Shown piece by piece: positions 38,066 to 46,686 of a stretch of DNA of 64,000 nt. The DNA comes from Paenibacillus plantarum. Lineage in GTDB: Bacteria > Bacillota > Bacilli > Paenibacillales > NBRC-103111. Under the pieces are notes generated by a model, which did no database searches, had not been told where the DNA came from, and saw only the letters and a list, made by a program, of their open reading frames with translations. The stretch spans positions 620,001-684,000 of the forward strand of contig NZ_WHNY01000075.1 in assembly GCF_013141695.1 (NCBI RefSeq), given 5' to 3'. Made by a program: the position numbers and the translations under genes. How positions within the stretch are numbered: the stretch's first letter is position 1; every line of letters begins with the position of its first letter.

Positions 38066-39082
38066 ATGGCCAGAGCCGCTTTACAAGGGTTGACCGGACG
38101 ACAAAAGGCAGCTATTCTTTTGATCAGTTTAGGCCCTGAGGTTTCAGCACAAATTTTCAAACATTTACGTGAAGAAGAAATTGAACAATTAACGCTAGAA
38201 ATAGCGAATGTACGTAAAGTAGATACCTTAGAAAAGGATTCAATTCTAGCTGAGTTTCACCAAATTTGTTTGGCGCAAGAGTTTATTTCTCAAGGCGGTA
38301 TCGCTTATGCCAAGGATATTTTGGAAAAGGCACTAGGTTCTCAAAAAGCGCTTGATATTATCAATCGTTTGACAGCTACACTACAAGTAAGACCGTTTGA
38401 CTTTGCTCGGAAAGCAGATCCAGCGCAAATTCTAAACTTTATTCAAAATGAGAATTCACAGACCATTGCACTCGTGTTATCTTATCTGCAAGCTGAACAA
38501 GCATCGATCATTTTGTCGTCACTCCCACAGGAGAAACAAGCCGATGTTGCTAAACGGATTGCACTCATGGATAGTACTTCACCAGAAGTGATTTCACAGG
38601 TTGAGCGCGTATTAGAACAGAAGCTTTCCTCGACGGTGACGCAGGATTACACAAATGCTGGTGGTATTGCATCCATCGTTCAAATTTTGAATGGTGTTGA
38701 CCGAGGAACAGAACGTACGATTCTCGACTCATTAGAAATTCAAGATCCAGAACTTGCTGAAGAAATCAAGAAACGGATGTTCGTATTCGAAGATATCGTC
38801 AATATCGACAATCGTTCCATTCAACGTATTATCCGCGACATTGAAAACGCTGATTTGCAACTCGCACTTAAAGTTGCGAGTGAAGAGGTTCGCGATGTGT
38901 TATTCAAAAACATGTCCAAACGTATGGCGGACACTTTCAAAGAAGAAATGGAATTTATGGGGCCTGTTCGATTACGTGATGTGGAAGAAGCACAAACACG
39001 TATCGTGGCTACGATTCGTCGTTTAGAAGAGTCGGGTGAAATCATCATCGCACGTGGTGGAGGAGATGATATTATTGTCTAA
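38066..39082 (+). CDS. fliG: Flagellar motor switch protein FliG
   Basis: 338 aa rotor protein; its C-terminal charged helix meets the stator. LTGRQKAAILLISLGPEVSAQIFKHL opens the protein (split over 9-34), the EHPQ-like middle is HEN-type IQNENSQTIALVLSYL, and the C-terminal torque helix region is RIIRDIENADLQLALKVASEEV (split over 253-275). AGGTGCAC precedes the ATG, 12 bases after fliF. Confidence 0.98.
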   Translation: MARAALQGLTGRQKAAILLISLGPEVSAQIFKHLREEEIEQLTLEIANVRKVDTLEKDSILAEFHQICLAQEFISQGGIAYAKDILEKALGSQKALDIINRLTATLQVRPFDFARKADPAQILNFIQNENSQTIALVLSYLQAEQASIILSSLPQEKQADVAKRIALMDSTSPEVISQVERVLEQKLSSTVTQDYTNAGGIASIVQILNGVDRGTERTILDSLEIQDPELAEEIKKRMFVFEDIVNIDNRSIQRIIRDIENADLQLALKVASEEVRDVLFKNMSKRMADTFKEEMEFMGPVRLRDVEEAQTRIVATIRRLEESGEIIIARGGGDDIIV

Positions 39083-39899
39083 TGTCATTAAATCATTCGC
39101 ATATTATCCGATGGAAAGTAAAAAGATTTTTGAAGCACATACCATTCAAACAGCAACTGTGCCAGAATCTCCCGTTGTTGAAAATAGCATGTCAGCAGAA
39201 ATGCAAATAGAGATTAACGATGCAAACACATTGAAAAAACAAATTTTGGATGATGCTGAAGCTTTTGCCAGTGATCAAATTGAACAGGCAAAGCGAGAAT
39301 GTGTATTAATCCGCCAGGAAACAGAATCCGACATTGCTAGCTGGTGGGAAAGTAAGCGAGCTGAAGATGTAGAGCTAGCGAACGCATCGAAACAAGTAGG
39401 ATTTGATGAAGGTTATCGTGAAGGTGTTGCTCAAGCGGAGAGTGCTCTTCGAAAAGAATATGATGAAATGTTGGCTGAAGCTAGATCCATCCTTGAATTA
39501 TCGTATAAGCTGAAGCAACAAATTATCCAAGAGTCAGAACCTTTTCTTATAGAATTAAGCACATCCATCGCAGAAAAAATTATTGTTCGACAGCTTTCTC
39601 TTGAGCCCGGTTGGGTAATTGAGTTCATTAAGAAAATACTCGCTCGCCGACGTGAAAAGGGAATTATTACTTTATGTGTAGCTCCTTCACAGTTCGCGTA
39701 TATCCAAGATGCTAGAGAAGAATTGATCACATCCATTGATTCACAAGCCGAACTCGAAATTATTCCGGATTCTTCTGTGCAAGATCAAGGTTGCGTAATT
39801 CGTTCATCGTACGGAAGTATAGATGCGAGAATTGATACACAGCTGAAAGAGATTAAGTCAACGCTCCAGCAACTGGCCTTACAAAGTGAGGAATCATAA
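39075..39899 (+). CDS. fliH: Flagellar assembly protein FliH
   Basis: 274 aa. Holds and inhibits the export ATPase FliI. Long charged helix (about 60-150) followed by the C-terminal domain (ELSTSIAEKIIVRQLSL). The start is judged to be TTG 39075, giving MSNVIKSFAYYP, which is the usual FliH opening, with GGAGG about 10 bases upstream; ATG 39066 sits right against that site and is too close. Overlaps fliG by eight bases. Confidence 0.92.
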   Translation: MSNVIKSFAYYPMESKKIFEAHTIQTATVPESPVVENSMSAEMQIEINDANTLKKQILDDAEAFASDQIEQAKRECVLIRQETESDIASWWESKRAEDVELANASKQVGFDEGYREGVAQAESALRKEYDEMLAEARSILELSYKLKQQIIQESEPFLIELSTSIAEKIIVRQLSLEPGWVIEFIKKILARRREKGIITLCVAPSQFAYIQDAREELITSIDSQAELEIIPDSSVQDQGCVIRSSYGSIDARIDTQLKEIKSTLQQLALQSEES

Positions 39900-41227
39900 T
39901 GACACAGACATCGATCCCGAAGGTGGATAAATACAAAGAAGTTTTACAAACGATTGATCCAATTAGGGTAAACGGTAAAGTGACGCAAGTTATTGGACTT
40001 ACAGTTGAATCTGAGGGTCCCGATGTCAGTATTGGTGATCTATGTTATATCTATCCTCATAAATCCAATAAACCATTAAAAGCGGAAGTGGTCGGTTTTC
40101 GAAGCAACAAAGTTATTCTAATGCCGCTTGGTGATCTCGATGCCATAGGACCTGGTTGCGATGTTGTTGGCACAGGTAAACCATTAACAGTCCAGGTTGG
40201 ACATGAGCTATTGGGAAAAGTTTTAGACGGTTTAGGTCAACCTCTAGATGGCTCCTATTTACCTTCAAGGATGGCGCAATATTCGACGAATAATTTACCG
40301 AGTAATCCACTAACACGCCCACGTGTGCTCAATCCAATATCTGTTGGTGTTCGTTGTATCGATGGATTACTAACAATTGGCAAAGGTCAACGTGTTGGTA
40401 TTTTTGCAGGGTCTGGCGTTGGGAAAAGTACGTTAATGGGAATGATAGCCCGCAATACTTCAGCCGATGTCAATGTTATTGCTCTCATTGGAGAGCGTGG
40501 CAGAGAAGTGTTGGATTTCATTGAGCGTGATCTAGGCCCAGAAGGTTTGGCGAGATCGGTTGTCATCGTAGCAACATCCGACCAACCCGCATTAATTCGG
40601 ATTAAAGGTGCCATGATTGCGACAAGTATTGCTGAGTATTTTAGAGATCGCGGCTTAAATGTCATGATGATGATGGATTCCGTAACACGATTTGCTATGG
40701 CGCAACGTGAGGTGGGATTAGCCGTTGGTGAACCTCCAGCCACACGTGGATACACACCATCTGTGTTCGCTATGCTTCCTAGACTTCTTGAGCGGTCAGG
40801 TACAGGTGCGAAGGGCTCCATTACTGCATTTTACACGGTGCTTGTCGACGGTGATGATATGAACGAGCCTATCGCAGATGCGGTCCGAGGAATCTTGGAT
40901 GGTCATATCGTCCTGAATCGAAGTATTGCGAACAAAGGCCATTATCCTGCGATCGATGTCTTATCAAGTGTAAGTCGAGTTATGAAAGAAATTGTTCCGT
41001 CAGAACACATGGAAGCTGCTGATCAACTTAAGCGTCTTCTCTCTATTTATAAAGATTCGGAAGATCTTATCAATATCGGGGCGTACCAGAAAGGTTCTAA
41101 TCCAAATATTGATATAGCTATGGATAATATTGAAGCCATTTGGAATTTCACGAAACAACGAACAAGTGAAAAGTTAACCTACGAAGAAGCTCAAGAACGA
41201 TTAATCCAAGAATTCTATAAGGGATGA
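39899..41227 (+). CDS. fliI: Flagellum-specific ATPase FliI
   Basis: 442 aa F1-beta-like ATPase that powers type III export. Walker A AGSGVGKST with Lys176, ALIGERGREV, and the MMMDSVTRFAMAQREVGLA and PPATRGYTPSVFAMLPRLLER blocks specific to FliI. Starts on the last base of the fliH stop codon. Confidence 0.98.
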   Translation: MTQTSIPKVDKYKEVLQTIDPIRVNGKVTQVIGLTVESEGPDVSIGDLCYIYPHKSNKPLKAEVVGFRSNKVILMPLGDLDAIGPGCDVVGTGKPLTVQVGHELLGKVLDGLGQPLDGSYLPSRMAQYSTNNLPSNPLTRPRVLNPISVGVRCIDGLLTIGKGQRVGIFAGSGVGKSTLMGMIARNTSADVNVIALIGERGREVLDFIERDLGPEGLARSVVIVATSDQPALIRIKGAMIATSIAEYFRDRGLNVMMMMDSVTRFAMAQREVGLAVGEPPATRGYTPSVFAMLPRLLERSGTGAKGSITAFYTVLVDGDDMNEPIADAVRGILDGHIVLNRSIANKGHYPAIDVLSSVSRVMKEIVPSEHMEAADQLKRLLSIYKDSEDLINIGAYQKGSNPNIDIAMDNIEAIWNFTKQRTSEKLTYEEAQERLIQEFYKG

Positions 41228-41236
41228 GGGTCCTAG

Positions 41237-41680
41237 ATGAGTTTTCGCTACTCTTTCCAGCAAATTGTAGATTTGAAGAATAATGAACGAACGCAAGCAG
41301 AATGGATTTTATCCGAGGCAATGGGGCAGTTAAGGAATGAAGAAACGAGCTTAAACGGATTGTTCGAGCAGAAGGAAAACTTGCACAATGAAATGATTCA
41401 AGCAACTAGCCATTCTGTGTCGATATCGAACATGCTACTCATGCAGAGCTATATGAATCATGTAGACAAACAAATTGTTCGCAAGCATCAGGATGTTAAA
41501 CAAGCTAAACATATCGTAACTGAGAAGCAAGAACATTTGTCCGTGAAAATGATAGATGAAAAAGTATGGACCAAAGCAAGAGAAAAAGCTCATACCCAAT
41601 TCCAATTCATGATCGCTAAAAAAGAGCAGGATGCTCTTGATGAAATGGCTACGAATCGTTTTAGGCGGTTATCGTATTAA
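41237..41680 (+). CDS. fliJ: Flagellar export protein FliJ
   Basis: 147 aa, almost wholly alpha-helical coiled coil (SFRYSFQQIVDLKNNERTQAE at the start). FliJ is the gamma-like stalk between FliI and FlhA. Called by position, size and coiled-coil pattern. Confidence 0.92.
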   Translation: MSFRYSFQQIVDLKNNERTQAEWILSEAMGQLRNEETSLNGLFEQKENLHNEMIQATSHSVSISNMLLMQSYMNHVDKQIVRKHQDVKQAKHIVTEKQEHLSVKMIDEKVWTKAREKAHTQFQFMIAKKEQDALDEMATNRFRRLSY

Positions 41681-41703
41681 GCTAGAAAAGGAGGGACGAA
41701 GAG

Positions 41704-42621
41704 ATGGCCGATACAAGCGTAGAGGGTGCATCTTATAGTGCACTGGAGCGATTTTTGATATGGTTTGTCATCCCCTTTGTGTTTACGGCGGTTTTACTCT
41801 TCGTGCTGCTTTCCATTTTTGATTATGATATCAAAAGTAGTATTCAAAAAGCATTGCACAATACGCCTGTCGTTGGATTAGTAGTCCCAGCACCAAAAGA
41901 AACTGCACCAGTGACAGTTGAAGGTAAAACAGTATCTTCTGAGCAAAGTGTAAAACTTAAAGAAGATGAGATAGCGAAGCTGAATGCCCGCGTTAATGAA
42001 TTGACAGCAGCCTTGCAAAAAGCGGATTCGACGACTGAGAATAAAGACGTTTCCCTAAAAGCAGCAGTTGCGAAGGTTGCCGAACTTGAGGAAAAGTTAA
42101 AAGATAAAACGCAATCGGAAGAAGAGTACACGAATCAAATCACACAGCTTGCCAATATGTACGCCAAAATGACGCCGAGTAAAGTTGCACCTATCATTGA
42201 GGCATTGACACCAAATGAAATGGTACTGGTGTTCTCTATGATGAAAGCAGATAATCGTGGAGCGATTCTTGAGAAAATGGATGCTGCAAAAGCAGCCGCT
42301 GCTTCCATAGGCTTGAAAGATATCGTGCCAGTTCGTGACAAAGAAATAGCTGCTTTACAAGAAAGACTAGCCACGAATAACACGAAGGATGCCAAGGCAG
42401 CGACAAGCACGGTGAGTACTTCGGATCTTGGACAAACTTTTGCTAATATGACACCAAAAAGCGCTTCGAACGTCCTGCTAGAGATGAATAAATCAAACCC
42501 AGCAAAAGTTGTATCCATTTTAAGTGGGATGGATAATTCATCACGTTCTAAGGTGATGTCAGCTCTCTCAGATGCTAATAAGGAGATTGCAGCAACGATT
42601 GCAGCAAAGCTTGTACCGTAA
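41704..42621 (+). CDS. ylxF: MotE-like/YlxF flagellar membrane protein
   Basis: 305 aa. One transmembrane helix (about 18-40), a coiled coil (about 85-150), then two copies of a MgtE-N-like helical unit: ANMYAKMTPSKVAPIIEALTP (about 155-175) and FANMTPKSASNVLLEMNKSNP (about 246-266). MotE proteins in other bacteria chaperone the stator protein MotC; B. subtilis ylxF holds this position and has no settled role. AAGGAGGGAC precedes the ATG. Confidence 0.85.
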   Translation: MADTSVEGASYSALERFLIWFVIPFVFTAVLLFVLLSIFDYDIKSSIQKALHNTPVVGLVVPAPKETAPVTVEGKTVSSEQSVKLKEDEIAKLNARVNELTAALQKADSTTENKDVSLKAAVAKVAELEEKLKDKTQSEEEYTNQITQLANMYAKMTPSKVAPIIEALTPNEMVLVFSMMKADNRGAILEKMDAAKAAAASIGLKDIVPVRDKEIAALQERLATNNTKDAKAATSTVSTSDLGQTFANMTPKSASNVLLEMNKSNPAKVVSILSGMDNSSRSKVMSALSDANKEIAATIAAKLVP

Positions 42622-42654
42622 CTTGTAGGTAAATTAGGAAGGGAGGTGAAAAAA

Positions 42655-44097
42655 ATGGACGTACAGATGACTTCAGCGCCGGTCGCTCAAACAGGAGCAA
42701 CAAGTGCAGGTAAAGCGACTACGAAAGGGAATGGAACGACAGATAGTTTTTCAGCACTTCTTTCAGACCAAACTTCCCAAGAGAATGCAGCAATGGCTGA
42801 AGGGCAACCATCAGAAACTGAGCTTTCAATGAGTATGATGTTGCAAATGCTTCAAAGCTTGGTCATGCCAATTCAAACTGATGTGGCTCAAGAATCAAAA
42901 GTGACTTCGTCCGACGGCACTTTACCAGAATTGCTTATAGAGGCAATGAATAGTAATCCTGAACTTGCTGACAAATTATTGCAAGATCCTAAAGTGAAAA
43001 AGTGGTTTGATGATGCAGAAGATTTGTTAGCTGCACTTAGTAACACTTCAAACCCTCTGGCAGCTGGAAATCTTGCACTGTGGCAACAGCCAACTAATAA
43101 TTCCCTGAGTTTGAAAGCACAGAATACATTGTTAACACTGTCGGCTTTATCCAAGCAGCAGCCAGACAATCCGATTCTAAACTTCTTGAATACAGAACTC
43201 ACGAGCACGATACAACCGTTACTTCAAGAGATTATAGCAGAAGTTGGAAAAGATCAGAAGATAACTGTCAATGATGCATCCTCTAGTTCAATTGAGTCTA
43301 ATGTGCCAGTCACTGGAGCTAAAGAGCACACTTCACCGAATGGGAGAATTATTTCCAACAAGTACATAAACAAACGTGAAAATGACTCGTCGCTAGATAA
43401 CAGTCTTTCCGTAAATCTTCAATCGCTTCAGCCAAAACAAGAGAAATTTGCAATTAAGCATATTCCATTCGTGGTAACTGAACAGTCAAATGACGTTTCG
43501 GAATCGACAACTCAACCACTCGTTGATCTGCCTATTGAGACAACTACGGGAACAAATTCAATCGTTACGATTGGTGATTTACAGAAATCTCAGCAAGTGA
43601 CGATTGTGGCTGATAAAACGCCAGTACCGGTGTTAACAGCAGCTAATTTCACTGAAGAGATGACTACACATGTATTAAAAAACATGAAAATTACAATGTC
43701 CGAAGGATTCTCTGAGGCTAAATTATCTTTGTTTCCAAAGAATTTAGGACATGTAGATGTGAAGATTACCATGCATGATGGACAACTATTTGCCCAGTTT
43801 GCAGCAGATACTTTAGCAGGCAAACAAATGTTAGAAAGCCAGTTGCCTCAACTACGTCAAGCGCTTCTGATGCAGGGCTTACAAGTTGAGAAATTAGAAG
43901 TTACGCAAAGTCAAAACATGTCTTCAAATATGTTCCAAGAACAACGGCAACCTCAAACTTTTAATCAATCACAACGACAACCCAAAAATCGCCCAGGTGA
44001 TATTGAAGTGGATGCTATTGAGTTTAAAGAGGATATGGAACAAATCACACAGCTTCGCAATCATGCAAACGGCAATTCCTTCGATGTCATTGCCTAA
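42655..44097 (+). CDS. fliK: Flagellar hook-length control protein FliK
   Basis: 480 aa molecular ruler that stops hook growth by switching FlhB specificity. Disordered, Ser/Thr/Gln-rich for most of its length; the conserved domain lies at about 335-430 (FTEEMTTHVLKNM, ARLSLFPKNLG-type AKLSLFPKNLGHVDVKI, QLPQLRQALLMQGLQVEKLEV). ATG 42655 follows GGGAGGTGA; a GTG within that site is in frame. Compare the second FliK-like protein at 20200. Confidence 0.95.
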   Translation: MDVQMTSAPVAQTGATSAGKATTKGNGTTDSFSALLSDQTSQENAAMAEGQPSETELSMSMMLQMLQSLVMPIQTDVAQESKVTSSDGTLPELLIEAMNSNPELADKLLQDPKVKKWFDDAEDLLAALSNTSNPLAAGNLALWQQPTNNSLSLKAQNTLLTLSALSKQQPDNPILNFLNTELTSTIQPLLQEIIAEVGKDQKITVNDASSSSIESNVPVTGAKEHTSPNGRIISNKYINKRENDSSLDNSLSVNLQSLQPKQEKFAIKHIPFVVTEQSNDVSESTTQPLVDLPIETTTGTNSIVTIGDLQKSQQVTIVADKTPVPVLTAANFTEEMTTHVLKNMKITMSEGFSEAKLSLFPKNLGHVDVKITMHDGQLFAQFAADTLAGKQMLESQLPQLRQALLMQGLQVEKLEVTQSQNMSSNMFQEQRQPQTFNQSQRQPKNRPGDIEVDAIEFKEDMEQITQLRNHANGNSFDVIA

Positions 44098-44130
44098 ACT
44101 GAAGTAGAATGAATTGTTGGAGGTGAACGT

Positions 44131-44574
44131 ATGGCTACAAATCCAATCATTGGTAATGTTACTGACCTGATTAATAAAGGGACTAACGCGAAAACCAAAG
44201 ATAAGGACAGTACAACCCTGGGTAAGGATGATTTCCTGAAAATTTTAATTACACAGCTTCAGAATCAGGATCCTACGCAGCCTTTACAGGACAAAGAGTT
44301 TATTGCTCAAATGGCTCAATTTACTTCTGTTGAGCAATTAACGAATATGGCTAGTGAAATGAAACTAATGAGACAATCATTAGGCTTCGTGTCCGGATTA
44401 ATTGGTAAGTCAATATCATGGACTGGAACAGATGCATCAGGTGTTACAACTGAGTTGTCTGGCGTAGTAGATTCGATAACTTTTAAAGATGGAAATCAAT
44501 TTGCCACTGTGAATGGAGCAGAAGTTTCCCTGGATAAGTTAAAGAAAATTGAAAACGCTGGAGAATCAGAATGA
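44131..44574 (+). CDS. flgD: Flagellar hook assembly (cap) protein FlgD
   Basis: 147 aa. Caps the growing hook. LGKDDFLKILITQLQNQDPTQPLQDKEFIAQMAQFTSVEQL spans about 29-69 and is diagnostic; short form without a large C-terminal domain, as in Bacillus. TTGGAGGTGAACG precedes the ATG and the stop overlaps the next gene by four bases. Confidence 0.97.
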   Translation: MATNPIIGNVTDLINKGTNAKTKDKDSTTLGKDDFLKILITQLQNQDPTQPLQDKEFIAQMAQFTSVEQLTNMASEMKLMRQSLGFVSGLIGKSISWTGTDASGVTTELSGVVDSITFKDGNQFATVNGAEVSLDKLKKIENAGESE

Positions 44575-44963
44575 CAGAGCGAATATCCATAGGTCAACTT
44601 TATCCTAGCGCGGTTTCTCCCACTTCTACGAGAAGAACACCAACGCAGCAAGTAATACCTAACGGGAATAACGTAAATCCTACTTTTCAGAAAATTTTCC
44701 AAGATCAATTTGTAAAGTTTAGTCATCATGCTGAGGTCAGGTTACAAGAACGCGGCATTCAACTCAAACCAGAGCAAATTGAGAAAATGAACAATGCCAT
44801 TGACAAAGCTGCATCCAAAGGTGCCAAAGACGCGCTATTGATCTTAGCAGGGAATGGATATATCGTAAATGTACCCAATCGAACCGTAGTGACTGCGCTT
44901 GATGGCCAAGCAATGAATGATCATGTGTTTACACAGATCGATAGTGCAATGATAATTTCATAA
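44571..44963 (+). CDS. Flagellar operon protein of the TIGR02530 type
   Basis: 130 aa. Recognised from its position between flgD and the hook gene and from the block HAEVRLQERGIQLKPEQIEKM, DALLILAGNGYIVNVPNRTVVTAL (split over about 85-108). Found in flagellar operons of many Firmicutes but not in the B. subtilis one; no function is established. Starts inside the flgD stop (ATGA). Confidence 0.85.
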   Translation: MTERISIGQLYPSAVSPTSTRRTPTQQVIPNGNNVNPTFQKIFQDQFVKFSHHAEVRLQERGIQLKPEQIEKMNNAIDKAASKGAKDALLILAGNGYIVNVPNRTVVTALDGQAMNDHVFTQIDSAMIIS

Positions 44964-44994
44964 GTTTGCAGGGCTCGACCGTTTAGGAAGCCTG

Positions 44995-45020
44995 GAGTTG
45001 TGGATCGAAAGAAGCAACTC
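44995..45020 (+). other. Hairpin in the leader of the hook gene
   Basis: GAGTTG (44995-45000) / CAACTC (45015-45020), 14-base loop, followed by AAATTTTT. Part of a 96-base gap before flgE, the largest within the operon so far. Could be a weak terminator, a processing site or a leader control element. Confidence 0.5.
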
Positions 45021-45059
45021 AAATTTTTATACTTACATCCGATTTAGGAGGCCTATTTC

Positions 45060-45881
45060 ATGTTAAGATCTTTGTACTCAGGCGTTTCAGGTATGCGTGG
45101 CTTTCAAACGAAGTTAGACGTTATTGGAAATAATATCGCTAACGTAAATACCATCGGATTTAAAGGTAGTCGTGTTATGTTTAAAGATATTCTTAGCCAG
45201 ACGGTTTCAGGCGTAAGTGCGCCGGATGAAAACCGAGGTGGTGTGAATGCACAGCAAGTTGGTTTGGGTGTTAGTTTGGCTGCTATTGATACTGTGCATA
45301 CAGCTGGAAGTGCAATGACGACAAATGTTGTAACAGATTTACGTGTGAATGGCGATGGCTTCTTCGCAGTTGGGACTGTCGATCAAGTAGATGTTCCTTT
45401 TTTGACAAGAGCTGGTAACTTCACAGTGGATCCGGATAGAAACCTTGTAAATTCTGAGGGACTTCATGTTATGGGCCCTGATGGAGCAGGTCCCGTTATC
45501 ATTCCCGAGGAAATCGTATCGTTCTCGATTGCTCAAAATGGTGACATTATTGGCGTAAATGCGGATGGTGAAACGATCAATACAGGACAACGAGTTGGCG
45601 TTGTGAAAGTAACCAACCCAGCTGGTCTTGAAAAAATCGGTGGAAATTTGTATCAAATGACCGCAAACGCTAATCCAGGGGGTGAGATTCTAGTTGGCTC
45701 TGCTGGTGATCCAGCAACGGGAACGGGTACACTCATTTCGGGGCAACTAGAAATGTCCAATGTAGACTTAACTGGTGAGTTTACCGAAATGATTATTGCT
45801 CAGCGCGGGTTCCAAGCGAATTCCAGAATTATTACAACGTCTGATGAAGTGCTTCAAGAAGTTGTTAATCTGAAGCGTTAA
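45060..45881 (+). CDS. flgE: Flagellar hook protein FlgE (flgG-like length)
   Basis: 273 aa. Hook/distal rod family: MLRSLYSGVSGMRGFQTKLDVIGNNIANVNTIGFKGSR at the N-terminus (residues 1-38) and SNVDLTGEFTEMIIAQRGFQANSRIITTSDE near the C-terminus. By length it resembles FlgG, but the gene at this place in Bacillus (long called flgG) is the hook protein FlgE, and the fliK-flgD neighbours agree. TTTAGGAGGCC precedes the ATG. Confidence 0.9.
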   Translation: MLRSLYSGVSGMRGFQTKLDVIGNNIANVNTIGFKGSRVMFKDILSQTVSGVSAPDENRGGVNAQQVGLGVSLAAIDTVHTAGSAMTTNVVTDLRVNGDGFFAVGTVDQVDVPFLTRAGNFTVDPDRNLVNSEGLHVMGPDGAGPVIIPEEIVSFSIAQNGDIIGVNADGETINTGQRVGVVKVTNPAGLEKIGGNLYQMTANANPGGEILVGSAGDPATGTGTLISGQLEMSNVDLTGEFTEMIIAQRGFQANSRIITTSDEVLQEVVNLKR

Positions 45882-45901
45882 TCAGTAGTTGAATGATTGA
45901 A

Positions 45902-45920
45902 GGGGGAGCTCAGCTCCCCT
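45902..45920 (+). other. GC-rich hairpin between flgE and swrD
   Basis: GGGGAG (45903-45908) / CTCCCC (45914-45919) with loop CTCAG and flanking A-T pair, about 20 bases after the hook gene stop. There is no T run, so it is more likely to protect or process mRNA than to end transcription. Confidence 0.6.
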
Positions 45921-45943
45921 TACCCTGATTCAGGAGGAGAACG

Positions 45944-46165
45944 ATGATTTCACTCACTCGTTTAAATGGTAGACCGGTTATCTTGAATGCAATTCTAATT
46001 GAGCTCATCGAAGAAACTCCGGATACGATGATTACGTTGACGACAGGCAAGAAAATCACAGTTCTCGAAAAGGCAGAGGTTGTGGTAAGCTTAGTGCGGA
46101 CCTACATGCAAGATATTGGTTCCGTCCGAGCGACAATACAGTCCAGGGATACGGAGGGTTCATAA
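45944..46165 (+). CDS. swrD: FlbD/SwrD family protein
   Basis: 73 aa. MISLTRLNGRPVILNAILIELIEETPDTMITLTTGKK is the FlbD pattern. In B. subtilis the gene at this site (ylzI, now swrD) raises flagellar torque and is needed for swarming. TTCAGGAGGAGAACG precedes the ATG. It abuts fliL. Confidence 0.92.
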   Translation: MISLTRLNGRPVILNAILIELIEETPDTMITLTTGKKITVLEKAEVVVSLVRTYMQDIGSVRATIQSRDTEGS

Positions 46166-46651
46166 TTGTTTAAGAACAAAATATTTATACTCATTGTTTC
46201 CATCCTTATTGCGATCACACTAATTCTGACTGCAGCGTTCGTGTTGTGGAACTTTATGGAGAAGAATAATGAATCCACAGATCCTGCTGTGAAGGCTCAG
46301 GATGCTGTTGCGAGTGTGAAACCAACAAAAGCTCCATCAGCGGAGACTGTTAAGGCGAATACTTCTATCATTAAGGATATTTTAACGAATTTATCAGGAA
46401 GCCAGAATTTTATTAAAATAAGCTTTGCGTTTGAAATGGAAAATTCAAAAGCCAAAGCTGAATTCGATAGTTTGCTCGATTCAGCCGTTAAGGGATCGAT
46501 TGTCCAGATTCTTGGTGATATGACGAAAGAGCAAATTGAAGGAAGCAAAGGTTCAGATAGTTTAACTTCTACAATAATGAACAAACTAAACCCATTATTG
46601 CATGAAGGTAAAATTAAACAAATTTGGATAACTGATAAAGTGCTGCAGTAA
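46166..46651 (+). CDS. fliL: Flagellar basal body-associated protein FliL
   Basis: 161 aa. N-terminal transmembrane helix (about 5-27), Ala/Lys-rich linker, then an extracytoplasmic stomatin-like domain that rings the stator. Start is TTG at 46166, directly after the swrD stop, with CGGAGGGTTC 7 bases upstream; no ATG or GTG is available near. Confidence 0.92.
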   Translation: MFKNKIFILIVSILIAITLILTAAFVLWNFMEKNNESTDPAVKAQDAVASVKPTKAPSAETVKANTSIIKDILTNLSGSQNFIKISFAFEMENSKAKAEFDSLLDSAVKGSIVQILGDMTKEQIEGSKGSDSLTSTIMNKLNPLLHEGKIKQIWITDKVLQ

Positions 46652-46686
46652 CTCATAAATGATTTTGCTTAAAGGAGGTGACTCGA

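Noticed and set aside
44964-45059. c-di-GMP riboswitch in the flgE leader
   Set aside because: A GAAA next to a stem raised the idea, but the conserved core of the GEMM class could not be found.
45060-45881. Calling this gene flgG (distal rod) because of its 273-aa length
   Set aside because: Position after fliK and flgD matches the Bacillus hook gene, which is equally short; the sequence alone does not separate the two fully.
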